NCBI GenBank assembly: GCA_016712535.1
Contig: JADJQW010000003.1
Coordinates: forward strand, 927,756 to 991,755
Length of the DNA: 64,000 bases
Direction: 5' to 3'
From: Flavobacteriales bacterium
Lineage (GTDB): Bacteria > Bacteroidota > Bacteroidia > Flavobacteriales_F > PHOS-HE28
Positions 60,443 to 64,000 of the stretch are shown here, piece after piece (the first letter of the stretch is position 1; the number at the start of each line of letters is the position of its first letter). The notes beneath the pieces are model-generated. The model searched no databases. It had not been told where the DNA came from and saw only the letters and a list, made by a program, of their open reading frames with translations. The translations under genes were made by a program, and so were the position numbers.

Positions 60443-61825
60443 ATGAAGCTCTTTCCGCTCTCGACCGCCGCCTTGTTCGCATGCCTCGCGATCGAGGCCG
60501 CGCAAGCACAATGCTGGACCTCGGTATCGGCTGGCGGCTCGCATACGCTGGCCATCGATGCGAACGGAGGGCTTTGGGCCTGGGGGCTCAATGACTTCGG
60601 ACAAGTAGGCGATGGCACCAATTCCACCCGTACGGCTCCAGTTCCGGTGGACACGGTGAACAGCTACACCTCCATATCCGCAGGGATCTTCACCTCGCAT
60701 GCCATCCGGAACGATGGCACCCTCTGGGGCTGGGGCCGCAACACCTGGGGCGTGGTGGGCGATGGCACCAATTCCCACCGCAACCAGCCCGTGCAAGTCG
60801 GGACTGAGACCGACTGGACCTATATACAGGGATCGAGGTTCTTCATATCCGGGTTGCGCGCGAACGGCACCATCTGGGCCTGGGGCGACAACGGAAACGC
60901 GCAACTGGGCAATGGCACGCAGGGAGGCCCGGGATCCCTTGTCCCCTTGCAGGTGGGCACCGGCACCAATTGGATCGCGATCTCCAACGGGGACAATCAC
61001 TGCATCGGCATCCGTGCGGACCATACCGCCTGGGTCTGGGGATCGAACGTATTCGGTGCGCTGGGCATGCCTTCCCCGCTGCTCACCGAGCCTACCCAAT
61101 TGGGTGCGGACGACGATTGGTCGATGATCCGCGGGGGCGAGAACTGCAATCTGGCGATCAAGCTGGACGGGACCTTGTGGGGCTGGGGCAGGAATTTCAC
61201 CGGTCTGCTGGGCACCGGCAACACGAACGACGTGTCCGCACCGATCCTGATCAGCGCCGAGACCGATTGGGCCAGCTTGTCCACGGAAACCTGGCACTCC
61301 GCCGCGCTGAACACGGCGGGTGAGCTGCACACCTTCGGGTCCAATCAGTTCGGCCAATTGGGCAACGGCACCACCGCGCAAGAACTGGATGTGGAACATC
61401 AACCGGGCAGCGAAACCTGGCTATCGGTCTCCATCGGCTTCATGCACAGCGCAGGGATTCGGTCAGACGGATCGCTTTGGTCCTGGGGGGACAACTCCAC
61501 TGGACAATTGGGAGATGGCACCTTCGTTCAGCGCAATGAGCCCGTGGAGATCGATTGCGTGATCGACATCGGCACCTCGATGAATGAAACCCAGCGAACG
61601 CAAGGAATCGTCCTCTGGCCGAATCCTGCTGCCGATCGCATCCGCGTGGGCCATTCTTCGGAGAACCTGCGCTGGGCGTTGCGAGATCCACGCGGGTGCA
61701 CGATCATGCAGGGCAGCGGTCCGGCGGATCGCGGCATCGACATCACGAGCCTGCCCTCAGGCTGCTACTCCTTGGAGTGGGATGGTGGGATGGGACGGCG
61801 CGTTGCGCGGTTCGTGAAAGAGTAA
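60443..61825 (+). CDS. RCC1-repeat secreted protein with T9SS sorting domain
   Basis: 460 aa from the ATG opening 'MKLFPLSTAALFACLAIEAA'. About seven RCC1/ATS1 repeats ('AWGLNDFGQVGDGTNSTRTA', 'GWGRNTWGVVGDGTNSHRNQ', 'AWGDNGNAQLGNGTQ', 'SWGDNSTGQLGDGTFVQRNE') form a propeller. The end 'IVLWPNPAADRIRVGHS' to 'RRVARFVKE' is a Por sorting domain. Predicted cell-surface or released protein; ligand unknown. The preceding 150 bp holds nothing recognisable. Confidence 0.85.
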   Translation: MKLFPLSTAALFACLAIEAAQAQCWTSVSAGGSHTLAIDANGGLWAWGLNDFGQVGDGTNSTRTAPVPVDTVNSYTSISAGIFTSHAIRNDGTLWGWGRNTWGVVGDGTNSHRNQPVQVGTETDWTYIQGSRFFISGLRANGTIWAWGDNGNAQLGNGTQGGPGSLVPLQVGTGTNWIAISNGDNHCIGIRADHTAWVWGSNVFGALGMPSPLLTEPTQLGADDDWSMIRGGENCNLAIKLDGTLWGWGRNFTGLLGTGNTNDVSAPILISAETDWASLSTETWHSAALNTAGELHTFGSNQFGQLGNGTTAQELDVEHQPGSETWLSVSIGFMHSAGIRSDGSLWSWGDNSTGQLGDGTFVQRNEPVEIDCVIDIGTSMNETQRTQGIVLWPNPAADRIRVGHSSENLRWALRDPRGCTIMQGSGPADRGIDITSLPSGCYSLEWDGGMGRRVARFVKE

Positions 61826-61845
61826 CGCCATCGCGCGGCATCAAT

Positions 61846-63122
61846 TCAGCCCGTCGACTGCGATTCCTGGCGCATCGGTGCAACGACGAGCATCGCGATC
61901 AGCCCGATCACCACGAACGACTTCAGCTTGTAGTGCGCGTACACATCGGCGAACTCGCCGAGCAGCAGCTCCGTGTTCAATCCGAGGAAAACGAGCGTCA
62001 GGCCGATGGTCCAGCGCTTCGCCGCAGGGCCTGATGGCAGCAATAGGCGCGTGTGCAGCAGCCAGGCGATGGCAGGCGCTGCCAGCAGCATGCTGTAGTT
62101 GCGCTGATGCGGGAAGAGCATGATGGTGCAGAGCAGCAGGTAGCCCACCTCGCGCAGCACGCGGCGCTCATTCAGCTCCATGCGGAACGGTGGCCAGCGC
62201 ACGAAAACGATGGTGAGCGCGATGAGCGCCAATCGGCCCACGAGGAGCAAGCCGGCGATCTGCTCGATGGTGAGCGCAGCCAGATTGCGCGGAAGGGACA
62301 TGGTGTTGCTGCTGCCGCCCTCGGTGCTCAGGTATGCCGAGAGCAGGGAGCCCAGCGCGATGAAGGACGGCTCTTCCTCATCGAGGATGTGGCGCGCATC
62401 GGTGGGGTTGAGCAGCTCAGCGCGCGTGCGCTGCAGTTCCATCAGCTCATCCCAGCCGAGCAGCAGGGCCGGAGCGAATTGCAGCGCCACGAAGAGCATG
62501 ACGGAGGCCAGCGCGCCCAACCAATGGCGCCGCCAGAGCAGGTAGGGAGGAGCACGGCCGGGAGCAGCTTCACATCGAGCCCGATGGCGATGAGCGCGCC
62601 GCCGAGCAACGGACGTTCCGCGCGGATGAGGCGCAGTCCTTCGAGCGAGAGCCAGACCAGCAGCGGCGTGAGCTGCATGGAGTTGATGTTGTCGCGCACC
62701 GGCTGGAAGAGCAGCAGGAGCAAGAGCGCATGGAAGCGCGCGCGATCCACCGATGGGGCATCGTTCAGCCCGATCCATCCTTGCACGATGCGCAGGCTCC
62801 GGAGCGTGAGCGCGATGATGCTCAATCCCCAGAGCCATTTCGCACCCTCCGCGCCGAGCCACTCGAGTGGGGCGATCGCCAGCGCGAAGAAGGGGCTGTA
62901 GAAGTAGCGGTACCACTCGTTGTAGCGCAGCAGGTAGGCGTTGCGGCCCGCGCGCAGGTCGGCGCTGGCTTGGAGGAAGATGTCCATGTCGTTGCGCTCA
63001 CCAGCGGCGATCAGCACGGTGACCAGCAGCCCGAGGATGGCAAGCGCCGATGCCCCAAGCCAGATCCGGCCGCGGAGACCCCCGTGCTGCCAGCAATCCC
63101 GGATCCCAAGCGGTAGCATCAT
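61846..63122 (-). pseudogene. GT87/DUF2029-like polytopic membrane glycosyltransferase, split by a frameshift
   Basis: The N-terminal part (from ATG 63122) runs 'LGASALAILGLLVTVLIAAG', 'YNEWYRYFYSPFFALAIAPL', 'LLLLLLFQPVRDNINSMQLT', 'LDVKLLPAVLLP', and the C-terminal part in another frame continues 'YLLWRRHWLGALASV', 'LLLCTIMLFPHQRNYSMLLA' to 'VVAPMRQESQSTG'. The frames meet near 62530-62545, where one added base in a GGG/CCC run would join them. It may be a sequencing error or a real inactivating deletion. 'Y.F.YSP..A' motifs fit GT87-type mannosyltransferases. The start overlaps the SUI1 gene by 4 bp. Confidence 0.7.
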
Positions 63123-63451
63123 CCCCCCGCCTTCTTCGCCTTGTAGCCTTTCTCCATGAGGTAGGCCAGCACCTTGTCGCGGTGGTCGCCCTGCAGCAGG
63201 ATCACGCCGTCCTTGGTGTTGCCACCCACGCCGCATTTGCTCTTCAGCGCGCGGCCTAGGTCGTCCAGGTCGACGGGCTTGCCCACGAAGCCCACGATGC
63301 GCGTCACCTCCTTGTTGCCTTTAAGCCGGTCCAGGTGGATGCGGAGGTCCTGCTGTTGTGGGGGCAGGGTGGCCGGTTCACGCGCGGTGCTCAGGCTCTT
63401 GTTGGTGCTGTACACCAGGCCACCGAGGCCGCTGGGTGGGCGCTTCTTCAT
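63119..63451 (-). CDS. SUI1/eIF1-family translation factor (YciH-like)
   Basis: 110 aa. The C-terminal SUI1 domain has 'LRIHLDRLKGNKEVTRIVGF', 'LGRALKSKCGVGGNTKDGVI', 'LQGDHRDKVLAYLMEKGYK'. The conserved 'CG.GG..K.g.i.lQGdhr..v...L' is intact. Bacterial YciH/SUI1 proteins bind the ribosome and affect initiation fidelity. It is translationally coupled (4-bp overlap) to the GT87-like gene downstream. Confidence 0.9.
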   Translation of the reverse strand: MKKRPPSGLGGLVYSTNKSLSTAREPATLPPQQQDLRIHLDRLKGNKEVTRIVGFVGKPVDLDDLGRALKSKCGVGGNTKDGVILLQGDHRDKVLAYLMEKGYKAKKAGG

Positions 63452-63465
63452 GGATGCAATTCTAG

Positions 63466-63548
63466 GTGAATAGTGAATGGGAGTATGCGAAAGGTCGCGA
63501 GCACGGTCTTCCTATTCACCATTCACTAATCACTATTCACCACTCACC
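63466..63548. repeat. inverted heptamer arrays (GTGAATA / TATTCAC type)
   Basis: GTGAATA-GTGAATG at 63467-63480 faces TATTCAC-CATTCAC-TAATCAC-TATTCAC-CACTCAC at 63514-63548. Same architecture and same 7-bp period as the arrays bracketing the four-helix-bundle gene, but the 33 bp between the arms hold no gene. Confidence 0.7.
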
Positions 63549-63553
63549 ACCTC

Positions 63554-64000
63554 CTATTTCCACCACGTGATCAACGGCCTTGTCATCTCCAGCCCGAAGC
63601 GCCTTGCCTCCTCCAGCTTGAACGGCCCGTGCATCTTCAGGTAGAGGTCGAAGGTGATGGGGCCTTCCTGGTCGGCCTTGAAGTTGGTGTGCCAGTAGTT
63701 GTTGAGGGCGTAGAGGTAGAGGGTGCTGCTGCTCTTCGCTTCGGTCTTCCAGGCCTTGTACATCTCTGGATTGGTGCCCTTGCCGGGGTTCACCTTACGC
63801 TCGTCCACCATGTCGCCCACCTCCCAGAGCGCGCCTTGCGGACACACGATGGTGACGCCCATGCTGTCGTTGCTCACATCGATCCAGCGCTGGGCGCAGA
63901 AAAAATCGTTGTTGCTGCCGGGGATGCGGCCGCTCTCAGGCGTCACGCAGGTATCGCCGATGCCGATGCGGACGGTGGCGTTGGGGATCTCGCCGAAGGG
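63554..64000 (-). CDS. probable GH38-type alpha-mannosidase-like protein, C-terminal part
   Basis: The frame is open to the window edge, so the 5' end is missing. Visible are 'CAQRWIDVSNDSMGVTIVCP', 'LYLYALNNYWHTNFKADQEG' and 'ITFDLYLKMHGPFKLEEARR', which match the C-terminal region of glycosyl hydrolase family 38 proteins ('NNYW.TNy.A.Q.G'). Catalytic residues would lie upstream. The assignment rests on this terminal signature only. Confidence 0.6.
   Translation of the reverse strand, partial: PFGEIPNATVRIGIGDTCVTPESGRIPGSNNDFFCAQRWIDVSNDSMGVTIVCPQGALWEVGDMVDERKVNPGKGTNPEMYKAWKTEAKSSSTLYLYALNNYWHTNFKADQEGPITFDLYLKMHGPFKLEEARRFGLEMTRPLITWWK

Overview
The window looks like chromosomal DNA of a high-GC member of the Bacteroidota, probably Flavobacteriales-like. 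The signs are several secreted proteins ending in a type IX secretion (Por) C-terminal sorting domain with an 'LWPNP'-type opening, an SprB-type repeat protein, promoters matching the Bacteroidota pattern TTG-N19-TAnnTTTG (clearest before the HU gene), a Thx ribosomal protein, and a one-piece tmRNA. No rRNA, tRNA, CRISPR array, IS transposase or prophage block was seen. Assignment below phylum level is inference.

Layout. 0-8.8 kb: an NfeD/SPFH membrane pair, secreted hydrolases (serine hydrolase, zinc protease, M1 peptidase), pdxH, a Thx protein with a basic tail, trmH and HU. 8.8-12.6 kb: a tightly overlapping minus-strand run recQ-mpg-fmt-cupin. 12.7-21.4 kb: ilvE, a J-domain protein, an OsmC protein, prolyl oligopeptidase, a sensor kinase, and a NYN ribonuclease-like protein with a cold-shock-like tail. 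21.4-32.2 kb: a small kinase/response-regulator cassette, an RnfD-like + DUF2330 pair, a GreA/B-C-like protein, an HtrA-like protease with a PEGA-like N-terminus, two tandem paralogous outer-membrane-like proteins, a HAD protein and acetyl-CoA synthetase. 32.2-41.6 kb: secreted/T9SS proteins, an M14 peptidase and an AbgT transporter. 41.6-47.9 kb: Ppx/GppA, tmRNA, a saccharopine-dehydrogenase-like enzyme, a SiaB-like protein, GH16 and lipoproteins.

47.9-60.3 kb is the most coherent functional unit: a MarR regulator, a bifunctional 3-hydroxyacyl-CoA dehydrogenase/enoyl-CoA hydratase, a thiolase and, 4 kb further on, an acyl-CoA dehydrogenase, which together cover the beta-oxidation cycle. A nearly identical 16-bp palindrome (GGTATGCGCGCATAAC / GTTATGCGTGCATAAC) lies in the MarR promoter and in the acyl-CoA dehydrogenase promoter, suggesting a small MarR regulon. 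Between the fadJ-like gene and the thiolase gene the operon is interrupted by AT-richer accessory genes, a duplicated and decayed 3' end of the fadJ-like gene carrying an inserted 20-bp palindrome, a repeat element, and a four-helix-bundle gene bracketed by inverted arrays of a 7-bp unit.

60.3-64 kb: an RCC1-repeat T9SS protein, a GT87-like membrane protein split by a frameshift, a SUI1/eIF1-like factor, another pair of inverted heptamer arrays, and the end of a probable alpha-mannosidase-type protein running off the window.
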